From positions 9,935,756 to 9,999,755 of the forward strand of contig OY755038.1 in the NCBI GenBank assembly GCA_963576565.1: a stretch of 64,000 bases of DNA, given 5' to 3'. The notes beneath the pieces were generated by a model that was given only the letters and a program-made list of their open reading frames with translations, was not told the origin of the DNA and ran no database searches. The position numbers and the translations under genes were made by a program. This document shows, one piece after another, positions 23,855 through 34,640 of the stretch. Source of the DNA: Aspidapion aeneum. Its lineage: Eukaryota; Arthropoda; Insecta; Coleoptera; Brentidae. Positions within the stretch are counted from its first letter, which is position 1. Every line of letters starts with the position of its first letter.

Positions 23855-24183
23855 AATACTTTAAGAGTTTTGGAAAGTTTCATCTTAATTTTAGGGGTCT
23901 AAAACTAAAGTTGCAAATCGAAATACAAAGTAAAAGTGGCCTTCAGCTTCGGAAATTTAAGGGAGCTGTCACCTGCCACTCCTGTTACTCTATACCCTTT
24001 GACATCGATTCCGGTCAACCTCTTCAAAACTCAAGTATCTGTGATCATTTAGATCCTGATGGAGTAGGCCATACTTACTTAAAACATCATCATGATGATC
24101 CAGATATGAGTGGGTCATTTAGTCCTTCTCTCGTGGCCACTTGTGGATCTGTTATGGCGTACTATTATAGTTTTATTGAGTAA
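23855..24183 (+). CDS. Unrecognised open frame, about 108 codons
   Basis: An open frame without a compelling Met start runs from about 23855 to a TAA at 24181-24183. Its composition is higher in GC than the flanks from about 23940 to 24160. The product would contain a TCHSC segment, a His/Asp-rich run (LKHHHDDPDM) and a hydrophilic C-terminus. I recognise no domain. It abuts the CR1-like relic on its left, so it may be part of an unrelated repeat or a remnant exon. A possible 3' splice site TTAATTTTAG precedes it near 23894. Function unknown; it may not be a gene at all. Confidence 0.25.
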
Positions 24184-24649
24184 TGCTCTTATAGTCCTTT
24201 TATTTCAAAAAGCCGCCAAAAAAACCATAATAAAATTTGAAGTGTGAAACCCATTAAGGAATCCTAAACAAATAAAAGATAATATGGACCGGACTGGGAA
24301 CTATTTATAGTATATAGTCAAGTAAAATAAAACGTTTAATAAACGTTGCTGCTTATTGCGTATAATAATCATTAATAGATAGGTACTATATATCGTATAT
24401 TCTGGAACGATTTCCGTAATTTTCTACTGAGAGTTGCGTATACATATCAAAAATAATATCTTGAGTTTTCCTCGTACAATGTAAAAATTTTGCCTTGCCC
24501 TTTGGATATTTTTACCTTCCTAGCCCGCGTAGCACTGGCTAGAGAGAAGGTATTATTTTCGACGATTTGAGATAACGCCAAAAATGTGTTATTTGGATGT
24601 AGTTTGATCTATCCTAGCAATATCGTCGTGATGTCTATCTGCGTGTGTG

Positions 24650-24651
<2 letters not shown>

Positions 24652-24701
<50 letters not shown>
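24652..24701. repeat. (TA)n microsatellite
   Basis: About 24 uninterrupted TA dinucleotides, preceded by a GTGTGTGT tract. Confidence 0.97.
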
Positions 24702-24705
<4 letters not shown>

Positions 24706-24744
24706 TCGATACTCTTACGAGCTTATTAGATTTTGATCAAAATC

Positions 24745-25000
24745 CATTAATGTGAATGACAGTTTTTGACAATTAAAAACTTTAAAAAATGCTAACTTTT
24801 TAATGGAGCATCGTCTTAATACACTGTTTTCAAAATGTAGTAGACTATATTGTCTTCAATAATTCGTGTTATTACCAAAAACTTCGTAAGAGCCTTAGTT
24901 TCTGAGATATTTAAAAAAACTGTTTTCAAGGTTAATATATTATCATAATATTAGAGCCAGGAAGGTGTCAGTTCCGTCATAGATCCATTTATTTTTTAGG
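24745..25000. repeat. Dispersed repeat, inverse copy of 2550-2815
   Basis: Shares, as reverse complement, GACAGTTTTTGACAATTAAA, CTTCGTAAGAGCCTTAGTTTC and GGAAGGTGTCAGTTCCGTCA-like segments with the first copy. Confidence 0.75.
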
Positions 25001-26625
25001 GTTAAGGTTTGGTTTCTGTAAAACCGCGGACTCTAATGATACCACCACTTCTTCTCCCCGTTGGACCTCAAATGGTCTCCAAAAATTTGTTTGTGGTGTT
25101 TCAAATGGCCGCCAAAACGCCATATTAATATCACTTACTAGGTCCTCACTTATAAAAACAAACTAAGATATACACGTTTATAATTGTTATTATTCACAAT
25201 AATAATGAAAATGTCACTATAATAATGAAATGAATTCAAATCCGTAATATAAACAACCGCTAACAATTTTAAAATGAGTTTGACCCTGTATTAAAGAATG
25301 CAGGTGGTACCTTTGGAAAGCCTTTGTTATATTTCGAGAAGGAATTAGGTACTTATAGAATGGTATAAGGTATGTTCAAAACTTTAACTTTAAAGAATGA
25401 TGTATACCTAGCCGTGCTTAAAACACAGAAATTCTTCCTAAAATTTGAAAATAAATTTTAAATTTTTGCACAGACTCCTGCATATCCCAAAATGGTTCTT
25501 ATGATTAGGGTGGCACGCGCCAGTTTTTTGTGCGGCATTTTGAAATGACAGAACTTTACCACTGTATATTTAGATTCTTATGCAACCCGTTCGAGTAAGG
25601 TAGAGGACATCGATATATTCTGATTGATGTTTGGCACCAAAGGCAGAGGTGGGCAACTCTCTTTATTTATTTATAATTTTTAGGACATTTTTTTAAAGAA
25701 AATGTTTATATTTTTACCCTACTGCAGTACGGGGGGTGTGTTTAAAAAAAAAATTATTATATAATTCTTAACAAATTCCACTAACTCTAACAAAATAATT
25801 TTGAGATAATAGGGACTTATTGGAATAAAACCTGATCTTATTTTAAAATCGACCCTATAGTGACATATTTACATATAAAAAGCAGCTGCTCTGCTTCAAA
25901 ATTTGGCCTTTGTGTATTTAAAAACCGGATTTATTAGTGTCGGTATTTATTAAATGAAAGTTAGCGTCTTTATTATTAAATTTGGTTTTGGTATGTCAAT
26001 TTTAAGAGAGAGTCTAGAATAAAGTCAGGTTTTATTCCATAAGTCACTAAAACCTTAAATCACATACCTATATAAATCATACTTTTGAGCAAAACCCCAA
26101 AAAAAAAATTTCCTCAAATTTTTAACAATATTATTTTAAAACTTCTTTTTGTTTTCTTATCCTATAATAGGTAATATTAATATTAGAAATAAGAAAATAA
26201 ATGCGTTCTTTATTAGGAGAGTTGTATACTTTAGTTCATGTCCATCCAATATCAAGGGTAAGGCAAAGGCAAGGGTTATATTGGCCTAAGAGAACCCTTG
26301 AAATAGCTTTTCATTGTTAATGAGTATCTGAAACAGCTACAAGCAGTATAAATAGACATACACGGGTCGGCCCCCACCCCTTTAGTTGCCAAACAAAATA
26401 ATTTTGTTGAATTTATTTATGAGGGACTTTTTGGACAGGTCCACTTAAAATCATCCTAAATAAGCAATTTTTGCATTTTAGGTTTAGAATTATAGTGTCA
26501 CTTATTATTTAAAGGAGCTAAAAAGTAAAAATAGGAGAAGAGCCAGCGGGGCAAAAGAGACAGACGTTCCTTCCACTCAAAATTAAACCTAAAGGTTGAA
26601 AATAAAATATTTTTAAATACAAAAA
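25001..26625. other. No recognisable gene
   Basis: AT-rich DNA with frequent stops in all frames. No domain, tandem repeat or inverted termini recognised. Confidence 0.45.
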
Positions 26626-26713
26626 ACACCTAACTGCTAAATTTACTTGTAACTACTAGTCGCAGTTGGGTACAAAATTACCCAATAACCTGATTCATGA
26701 AAATACGAAACCA
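26626..26713 (+). repeat. Half copy of the AACTGCTAAATTTACTTG MITE
   Basis: Matches the left half of the complete MITE at 40982-41181 through TTCATGAAAATAC. It stops at a TA directly followed by CAGGGTGTTCGG, the end of another element, so it was cut by that insertion. Confidence 0.8.
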
Positions 26714-28563
26714 TACAGGGTGTTCGGCACATGAACCGTCAAAATTTTTTGGGATATTGGGGTCATTTGCTACATTTTCAACCTTGGAACTTAGGTCCTA
26801 AGAGTCACGGCGAAAGAGATATGAATTTTTAATTTCTTTTCTCAAATTATCCAAAATCCCACTTTTAAACCCTCGTAAGCTTTTTATTAATGTCTGGAGA
26901 AGCACCATTTTTTCAAAATAATTCTGTAATCTTATGCTTTTTCAACTAATTAATAGATTTGTTAAAATTGATGTACCAAAGGGACATACGAGGTTTTTTA
27001 TTGAAGAACTTTAGTGATTTTGTGAAAGAAAATCAATTTCAAAATTAAAAATCAAAAAAAGTATCGAAAATTGAGAATTTTATTTTCTTTTAAAAACTTC
27101 TTTAGTTGATTACCTTTCTAACGGTATGCTACACATTGATAAAAAAACATTTCTGCTTTAAAATACTGAGAGAAACTCGTTTATTATTAAAGATATCGAT
27201 TTTCTGATTGCACCTCACCGTGCTCTTTTTTTGAGCTCTTAAAAATGGTGTAATCAGATTTTCGCTATACTCCGTGGTTTCGCTAATACAGGGAGTTTTT
27301 GAAAAAATTGGATTTTTAATAATTCCTTGTATCTCTCTTATTTTTCGAAATATTTTTATTCTGTAAAAACCTTTACATGGCAACTTTTTTAGAGCAACAT
27401 AATGACGTTGTCAACTTTTTTAAATATTGTTTAGTTTTTAAGATATTTATCATAAAACAATTTAATACGGACTTGGATTTTTTTAATTAATATTTTAATT
27501 GATATCATGCTATTATTATCTTAAAATGATAAAACTTTAATATTTTTTTTAATTTAAATAAAATATTTAATATTAAGTTTTAGTCCGAACCTGGAAATTT
27601 CCAACGTAAATATAAATTAAAAACTGCAAGACATACACACTCGTTAAACGATTTTTAGTTTATCTGTTTTGAAACGTTAATTAAAAGATTTATAAATAAA
27701 TTGAAAAATATTAAAAAGTTACAAAAAATATCCTAGTAATTATTTGATAGCACAGCAACTCATGAAATTTACTTCAACATGGAAAAACAAAAGCGTGGAA
27801 TTGACATTGTAATTTTATTTGTCATTTTTGTTAATGACTTACTCAAAATTATTTTAAAATGGCTAGAAATCAACCATATCCAGATTTTGAAAAATGTGAT
27901 AAGTTTGACTGCTTTATTCAAGCAACAAAATCCCAATATCTAAACGGCAGAAATATTTTTATGCGCTAAGAAAAATTACTCAAAAATGCCAACAATGTCT
28001 TACACATAATCGCAATCAGTTTAAACATTTATATTATTAAATAAAATTAGTTATTATTTTTTGTAATTCATAACTTTTTTTGTTTTTGTCGTAGACTTTG
28101 TTTCAAATAAATCTTTAAAGTAAAGTAAACCATTTTAATTTGCTAAGTTTCAAAACATTTAAACTAAAAATCGTTTAACTAGCAATTTTTAATTTATATT
28201 TGTGTTGAAAATTTCCAGGTTCGGACTAAAATAATTTTTTAAAATATTAAATATGTTTTTTTTACCTGAAAACAAAAAAATATTATTTTTTATTATTTTG
28301 TGATAACAATAGCATAAAACCAATCAAAATAATAATAAAAAAAATCCAGGTCTGCCATAAAAAGGATTTTTACAGAATAAAAATATCTTGCAAAATAGAC
28401 GAGATAAAAGGGATTATTAAAAATGCCATTTTTTTAAAAACTCCCTGTATTAGCAAAACTACGGGGTATAGCAAAAATCTGATTACACCGTTTTTAAGAG
28501 CTCGAAAAAGAGAGTAAGGTGTAGTCAGAAAATCAATATCTTTAATAATAACCGAGTTTCCCA
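26714..28563. mobile_element. Mariner-like element with ~450-bp internal inverted repeats
   Basis: The left end CAGGGTGTTCGGCACATGAA at a TA target is typical of mariner/Tc1-like ends. Inside, 27168-27660 and 28140-28563 are long inverted repeats: GAGAAACTCGTTTATTATTA pairs with its complement near 28555, ACTCCCTGTATTAG with its complement near 27285, and CCAGGTTCGGACTAAAA with its complement near 27580. The right terminal part beyond 28563 is missing, so the element is truncated. The unpaired centre (27660-28140) holds a 36-codon frame starting MARNQPYPDF at about 27859, which I cannot assign. Confidence 0.7.
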
Positions 28564-28604
28564 TTTAATCCCATCGAAAATGGGACTCGCAGGAAGCAGT
28601 CTAT

Positions 28605-28737
28605 TGTGATATTCTTATTTTAATGGATTGAGAATAATTTATTCTTTATATCAATTTAATGACAACTTCTTAATGAATACTTCAAACAATCAAAATATAA
28701 CATAAACAAATATACAATGTGAATTATATCACATCAT
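28605..28737 (-). repeat. 3' LTR of the compact LTR element
   Basis: 133 bp, identical by eye to 29303-29435. It follows the polypurine tract on the minus strand. Confidence 0.95.
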
Positions 28738-28747
28738 CTTCCCCTTC
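28738..28747 (-). other. Polypurine tract
   Basis: GAAGGGGAAG on the minus strand, directly upstream of the 3' LTR. Known role in LTR elements: primer for plus-strand DNA synthesis. Confidence 0.85.
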
Positions 28748-28763
28748 AAGCTTTTTACATCAT

Positions 28764-29264
28764 TCAATCTCTTTCGATCGATCGTACGTTATTAAAATTT
28801 TGAATTTTTAATACTAATCTTGCTATATCCAATGTATCTTGGCTTAAAAAGGTGGAAAGTAATATCGATACGTGGCCAGATGATTTTAGGTCTAAATTTT
28901 GTAATATCATGTAACCTTCAACTTTAAGCCTCCAATCTTTAAACTGACTATAACTTAGACTTTCAATAAGCTTTTCTGGAACGGGAATTCCTGGTTTTAA
29001 ATTTAAATTTTGTGATGAGGAACATGGCTGTGTTTCATCAATGTTTATATCTAAATTATCTACATTTTCCTTATTAGGTGTAGTATTCTGTAGAAACATA
29101 TCTTGAATTATGTCCCTGAGCTCTGAAAATCGTGTATCCATTCGACTTTCTATTCGATTTTCTAAGTTTGCCATTGCATCTTTAATTTCCCTATTTGTAC
29201 CATCTTGGGACGTTTCGGAGATGTCTTGAATTCTAGTAGATCTTCTGTTGCGCTTTCCAGCCAT
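28764..29264 (-). CDS. Gag-like protein of the compact LTR element
   Basis: An intact 166-codon frame filling the interior between PBS and polypurine tract. The N-terminus is basic (GKRNRRSTR). Residues about 27-57 have the heptad-like spacing of a short coiled coil (ANLENRIESRMDTRFSELRD), then a polar Asn/Asp-rich linker, then a segment with PVPEKLIESLSYSQFKDW that resembles the start of a gag capsid region. The frame ends before any zinc knuckle, so it is a truncated gag relative to full-length gypsy elements. The start at 29264 is the first Met after the PBS. The product could be structural or simply a relic; position makes gag the best call, as sequence similarity cannot be checked here. 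Confidence 0.65.
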   Translation of the reverse strand: MAGKRNRRSTRIQDISETSQDGTNREIKDAMANLENRIESRMDTRFSELRDIIQDMFLQNTTPNKENVDNLDINIDETQPCSSSQNLNLKPGIPVPEKLIESLSYSQFKDWRLKVEGYMILQNLDLKSSGHVSILLSTFLSQDTLDIARLVLKIQNFNNVRSIERD

Positions 29265-29288
29265 TTTTAAGTTTGATTTGATTCAAAT

Positions 29289-29302
29289 TACCGACTGCGC
29301 CA
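29289..29302 (-). other. Primer binding site for tRNA-Ser
   Basis: The plus strand reads TACCGACTGCGCCA, the 3' end of insect tRNA-Ser including the CCA tail. It lies immediately next to the 5' LTR. Use of tRNA-Ser as primer is known for insect gypsy-group elements such as 17.6 and 297. Confidence 0.85.
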
Positions 29303-29435
29303 TGTGATATTCTTATTTTAATGGATTGAGAATAATTTATTCTTTATATCAATTTAATGACAACTTCTTAATGAATACTTCAAACAATCAAAATATAACA
29401 TAAACAAATATACAATGTGAATTATATCACATCAT
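29303..29435 (-). repeat. 5' LTR of the compact LTR element
   Basis: 133 bp, the partner of 28605-28737. Flanked on its outer side by the CTAT duplication. Confidence 0.95.
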
Positions 29436-29439
29436 CTAT

Positions 29440-31014
29440 GAATCTTATAGCTTTTAACCATGCTGTATAATATTTTATTGTGTTTGAATTTTTGCGATAA
29501 TACGATTGCTATTTGCCACAGCGCCCCATTCTCATAAACCAGCGAGTTATCCCCTTGTTCGTGTCTATCAAAAAACAAAACGTCTTAAAAAAAACTCTTT
29601 TCGTATTAGGCTCACGCACGCAGAATAGATTTGGCGTTAGTCGAGAGGGTAAAATACGTACAAAGATAAAATAAATAAATATTGGAGAGCGTGAGGATTT
29701 TGCCAGGAAACTTTGGAGGGTGCATGGTTTCAGAGCGGGCCAATAACAGATATGACATATGACATAAAATTAAATAAAAAAAAACAAAAGCATCAAAATA
29801 CAGTGACCTTAAAACTAAACAAATTATAAAACCCTACTCCTCAATAAATAAGGGCACTTATCGTAAAGCTTGCCTTTACGATGAGTGTCCTTAGCAATAA
29901 CAATGGGTTATTAGGGGCCATTTTCTCACCTGACAATTGGATATAAAACTAAACTAAGTTAAAACTTATCTTAATCTAACACTTAAACTCCATATCACAA
30001 TTTTTGAGATTACTTTTTGACATTTATCAGCTGTTTACCATAACAATTAACATAGGCCAACGAAAAAAAGTTGTAAGAAGTTGTCTCAAAAACAATGTTT
30101 AATGCTGCCAGTTATTTTTTCTTTATTGTTTTATTTTGAATTTTTTGGAAAACCTAACCTTAAAGTTTGTTTTGATATTTTTGGGCTTTCTGCAAAAACC
30201 TTCAAAAAAAGAATGTCCTGTTTGGGAAAAATTCCGATCAGGTGATAATTTCTCTCTTTGTTGAAAGTTATTTTATTTTTGATCACCTGATCATTTTGTT
30301 AAAATCATGCGCGTTTTTTGCTCACGCTGGGAGTTTGAAGCGCCACCCTGTGTGTGACAGGGGAATGAAGAAATCACTTCCGCCAAAAAACTAAAAGAAG
30401 ACACACGTGTTTTCGGGTTGAAGACCGAAATTCCAGTCTCAAGGAGGGGCGGTGCAGCCAGTGAAATTTTGGGACTGCTGCAGAGTTACAGAAGGTAAAC
30501 TTCTAGCGTGTTGCCGATTTTTTCCTTTGTTTTTTAGTTTAATAGACTCTGTTTTCCCAGGCGGGGCGAATTTAATTTTGGGGTTATTTTTTTTGGGATA
30601 TCTCTAGTTTTTCTCCCCTTCAGGGCTCAGATCTCTAACAATGATATGAACTATTAAGTGGAAGTAACTTGCACAGTGTCATACTTAACTAAGTTTTAAG
30701 AAGCCAACAAGAAAAAATATTAAGATGCTTTTTAGCTTGGAATAGTGCATGAAGTTGACAATTTTGACAATGTCGATAGGTAGTGCGTCATTTTTCTTTG
30801 GTTCTTTGCCTTGTTTGTTTATTTTTACATATATTTCTTTATCATTTGAATATGTTACTCAGTTTTAACAATATTTTTTTACCCAATTGCAGCACGGCAA
30901 AAGGAAGATTGGGATATGTATGTATGTAAGTATGTAAATATGTATGTTTGTGTCACGCTAGAGGCTAAACGGCTGAACCGATTTTGACAAAAAGGTGTCG
31001 TTGAATTGTTACTG
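29440..31014. other. No gene recognised
   Basis: Contains a short block near 29990-30090 also found in the MITE at 12056-12748, and a TATG microsatellite at 30918-30952. A sequence CAGAAGGTAAAC near 30490 could be a splice donor after a GC-richer stretch, but no reading frame supports it. Confidence 0.35.
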
Positions 31015-31510
31015 ATCCCTAAGGTGCTATAGGCTATATTTTTTTAAGCAGTAGTCAACATGGCGGTCTTCAGACGCCATTTTGTCACATGATGTAGGCT
31101 TTAAGGCATACAAATTACATAAATTTCAGCCGATTTTATTGAAATTCTTTTGATCACCCATTGTAAATATCCCCTAATTTGCTGTAATTCCTTTGTAGTC
31201 CTCCCTGCTCCCACCAACCTCCGCTATTGTCATCCCCCCCACCCTCATCCATATTCGCATAATTTTAGCAATCATAGGGCGAATTTAAAAAAAATTTCTG
31301 CACATGCTTTAAGATTTTTTCCAAAACCATTTTACTTGTTTTACTTTCGTCACCGCCCCCTTACTAGTAATAGTTGTCACTATAACTTTCACAAACATAG
31401 AGCGATTTAAAAAATGATTTCTGCAAACGCTTTAAGATTTTTTCAACACCATTTTACTAGTTCCCTCTCCCTTTCCCCTCCAACACCATCACTCAATGTT
31501 TGTAGAAACG
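31015..31510 (+). repeat. Dispersed repeat with ~110-bp units (also 37740-37986 and 40533-40870)
   Basis: Shares CAACATGGCGGTCTTCAGAC, CACATGATGTAGGCTTTAAG and a following series of units with AGAGCGATTT and TCTGCACACGCTTTAAGA with the locus around 37740-40870. No coding capacity. Confidence 0.8.
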
Positions 31511-33073
31511 CACCTATCTACCCTATGTACATAGTTCAATGTTTGACCTAAATGCAGGATTCAGGTAATAATTAGGTATAGTTTTTGCAAAGTCAGTTGA
31601 ACAAAGATAAAAGCCGACCATCGGCATATCTTTTATAGAAAGTGACATGGGCGGCGGTAGATATACTCATGAACATTATTTCATTTAATTATGGCGTAAA
31701 CTAAAAAAATACAAGTAGATATTAAAACTCCCTATTCTTACACCTACAAAAACGACACTGATTTATTTTCTAACTCTGCATACTGCCGACTAAAGGGGTC
31801 CCGAGAAGCCTGCCAATCAGGTACCGTCCATCCACCTGGGCTTGGTCGCTCGGAAAACGAATATTTTGTGGTCGGACCGCAAAGAGCTGCGCCTTTTCTC
31901 TGTTGGTAGTGTTGGTGCAAGCAATGAATTTCCTATTTTTCATTTTCTTTTCCTTTTCTGCGCGTTTAAAATAATTTAAATTTTCGCGCTCTTAAATATG
32001 CATATGGGTTTTCACGGCACCGCACACGTGCGAGGACAAGCAGCGCCGCGATGAGTGCGCAAACAACCACCGTCACAACAAGACACTAGAAAAATCACGT
32101 TCCCAAAAAAGTGAATTTTGAGGTGAAAAACTGGACGTTGAAACGTTGACTGGAGCGGCAAGAGAGTCCGAGGTAGGTGCCTTTTCATATAAAATTCCAT
32201 ATGTATCGTAACTTTCCATTTACAATCGTCAATACCGATAATTAACATTAAATGTGCTTGTAAAGCCAAACCGGCGACCTGTCGAAGGAAATTCCATTAT
32301 TTTTCAGTACTTGCACGCACATTTAATGGTCCTTCCACCCAAATAATAGTTTTTCCAACTACCTAGTTCACCAATTTCCTACAAAAATTCCAAATTTCTA
32401 TATATTTTCAAAATTTCATTTCCAAAAGTGAGTCGGCTATTTTCTTATCGGTAATCACGCCATATTGATTCACACCGGTTGGACATATTTCCTAAAAGTT
32501 GACCGAAGTTTTCATTACGTTTCAAAAATAACTATCGCCAATGTGCATATTTTCAAAGTTGATCGCTTTGTTCATTACATTTTCAGTAAAAGTGGCGTCA
32601 ATACGCCGAAAGTGAAATTTTAAGGCGGTTGATATTATACCAAGAAGATTTTGTATGAATTTGGATAACTTTTAAAGGGCAGAATGAAGAAAAATTTCAA
32701 GAAATCGATAGAACCCCGTATTAGGAGTTATTCAAGTGACTTTGCAAAAACTATACCTTGATTTAGTTAATTGAATCTACTAGTACATCACTACCTATTG
32801 AAAAATGTTTGAGTTGAGGAAATAGTCCATCTTACAGTGAAGTGATAGGTTTAGTCAAACGAAACTTTGGAGTCTTCGCCACTAATTTTTATTTTAGTCT
32901 ATTTCTTGGATTTTTTAAGCACCCAACAAGTTTTTTTAAACCTATGTTTGCATCTTTAGAGGTAATTGAGAATTTCTATCTTTTTTAAGATTTAAGACAA
33001 AACCTCAGTTCTTTTTTTAGAGTTAGTGATGTAGGTGCATAACCAAGTATTTTGCGCTATGTGATATAGTTTT
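31511..33073. other. No gene recognised; one candidate noncoding first exon
   Basis: From about 31990 to 32172 the DNA is CpG-richer (GTGCGAGGACAAGCAGCGCC) and ends GAGTCCGAG followed by GTAGGTGC, a plausible splice donor. This could be a 5' untranslated exon of a host gene on the plus strand, but no coding exon follows recognisably. The rest is AT-rich and featureless. Confidence 0.25.
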
Positions 33074-33210
33074 AGCTCACACTACTACTATACTATAGTA
33101 GTGTGAGCTGTGGTGATCCTAATTTTTTCGAGAAAAAAAAAGTTGCTCCGATTTAAAAAAATTTTATATATCTTTGCGTTTCAGATGATTTTGAAACTTT
33201 TTTGTCTTGC

Positions 33211-33249
<39 letters not shown>

Positions 33250-33833
33250 ATGTCTGTCTGTCTGTCTGTCTGTATGTCTGTCTGTAACGACCAACCCGCA
33301 TAACTCAAAAACCGCTTGTCCGATTTAAATGAAATTTGGTACCTAGGCTGAGTCTTGGGCCGTGGTGGTCCCATTAAAAAATGAACGAAATCCACCGAAC
33401 GCAGGTCACATAAAAGGGTGGGGGTAGATTTCAAAAATAAGAGTATATGTGAAAATATGGCGTGTGTGATATCAAACGAAAGGTAATTAAGTCTGGAGTT
33501 AAACAAAATGAATTTTAAGTTATTTAAAAAAAAAGGGTGGGGGTAGATGTCAAAAATTAGAGTTTAAGTGAAAATATGGCGTGTATGATATCAAACAAAT
33601 GGTAAATGAGTCTGGAGTTAAACAAAATACATTTTAGTTTTTAAAAAAAGGGTGGGGGTAGATTTTAAAAATTAGAGTTTAGGGCAAAACATGGCTTGTG
33701 TGGTATCAAACGAAAGGTAATTGAGTTTGAAGTTGAATAAAATATATTTCAGTAGTTATATTAGCTCACACGTACACTATAACTACAGTACTTAGTGTGA
33801 GCTTAGGTGCCCATAGATTGGCAGAGTATTTTT
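33074..33833 (+). mobile_element. Hairpin-ended, microsatellite-carrying element, copy Y
   Basis: Opposite orientation to copies X and Z. Starts with the AGCTCACAC...GTGTGAGCT hairpin, then (TGTC)n at 33211-33284, AACTCAAAAACCGCTTG, three ~115-bp units with GGGTGGGGGTAGAT and CAAACGAAAGGTAA, and ends with a second hairpin followed by GGCAGAGTATTTTT. Confidence 0.88.
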
Positions 33834-33857
33834 CCTTTTTTTCATTTCTCCACATTC

Positions 33858-34262
33858 TTAATGGAAACTTAAAAAAAATATATGCGAATTATGTTGGGTC
33901 CTTAAAAAATTCAAGCAATAAGTTAAAATAAAAATTAGTGTAGAAGGACCCCAGAGTTTCATTTCACTGAAAAATATTTGTTTCGAAAGTGTTTTTTTTT
34001 TGTTGAAATCGGTCCCCAGATCATCCAAAAATTGCCTTACTGTGTTTTTCATATGGGATTGCTTATTCAAAAGTTTCTTTTGTAACTTAGACCCGAAGAA
34101 CTTTATTATCATATTATGTTTTCGAAGTTCTTTTAAACCCTCTTCTTGTGTTGGCACTATTATCAATTTTTTACCTTTAGAAAAAGGTATATTTTTAAAA
34201 TGTGATATGCCTAAACCGTTCGTCACTGATGCGATATAATAGAAACCCTTTTTGATCCACAT
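33858..34262 (-). CDS. Unrecognised 134-codon frame
   Basis: The frame begins MWIKKGFYYIASVTNGLG, is lysine-rich in the middle (SKLQKKLLNKQ), and ends in a hydrophobic Phe-rich tail. I recognise no family. AT-rich DNA of this kind produces such frames by chance, and the flanks are repeats, so it may not be a gene. A 79-codon frame lies on the opposite strand in the same place. Confidence 0.2.
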   Translation of the reverse strand: MWIKKGFYYIASVTNGLGISHFKNIPFSKGKKLIIVPTQEEGLKELRKHNMIIKFFGSKLQKKLLNKQSHMKNTVRQFLDDLGTDFNKKKTLSKQIFFSEMKLWGPSTLIFILTYCLNFLRTQHNSHIFFLSFH

Positions 34263-34469
34263 AAGACCTTTTTATAATGCATAATGGATATCTTTTTGAG
34301 GTTTCTTTGGCTTTTTCGTGAAATTTGATATTTTGACATAATAAGTATACCTACAACAAATGTTAAGTTGGCCGTTTAGTGGAAAAACCACATAATTACA
34401 CAGTTCGCCAAACAAATTAGACATAACAGCAACGACCATAAACCTGAGGGCACGGTAGTTAATGTCACT

Positions 34470-34640
34470 CATCGTCAAGCAAGCTTTACGATGAGTGTCC
34501 TTAACGGTAGTGCCTCGACAACAAACTGCTGTACCATCTTTTCTTGAAACATTCGATATTTGACCTATTTAGAAATCCACTTCGGAATGAGCTACGAAAC
34601 TCAAACTTTGCACAGTCGTAGATCTGCATAGTAAGTAAGT
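34470..34640 (-). repeat. Copy of a dispersed repeat (inverse of 61360-61510)
   Basis: Shares, inverted, the phrases AAATCCACTTCGGAATGAGCT, GCACAGTCGTAGATCTGCAT and ATTCGATATTTGACCT with 61360-61510. The start near 34468 (ACGATGAGTGTCCTTA) also recurs near 29879. Confidence 0.7.

Larger units (their letters stand above)
28605..29435 (-). mobile_element. Compact LTR retrotransposon (gypsy-type), non-autonomous and recent
   Basis: The element has 133-bp direct terminal repeats that are identical by my reading, ends TG...CA at the PBS side, and a 4-bp target duplication CTAT (28601-28604 and 29436-29439). On the minus strand the 5' LTR is followed with no gap by TGGCGCAGTCGGTA, complementary to the 3' end of insect tRNA-Ser, and the 3' LTR is preceded by the purine tract GAAGGGGAAG. 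The 565-bp interior carries only a gag-like frame, with no protease, RT or integrase. All parts needed in cis for copying are present, so it depended on enzymes from a larger relative. Identical LTRs indicate a recent insertion. Confidence 0.95.

Noticed and set aside
27859..27969. 36-codon frame MARNQPYPDF... as a gene
   Set aside because: Too short and inside a truncated repeat; mentioned only as part of the element.
33110..33506. Open frames with Ser/Val/Cys/Leu or Gln/Thr/Asp repeats on both strands
   Set aside because: They are translations of the TGTC microsatellite in a mobile element, with no codon evidence of a protein.
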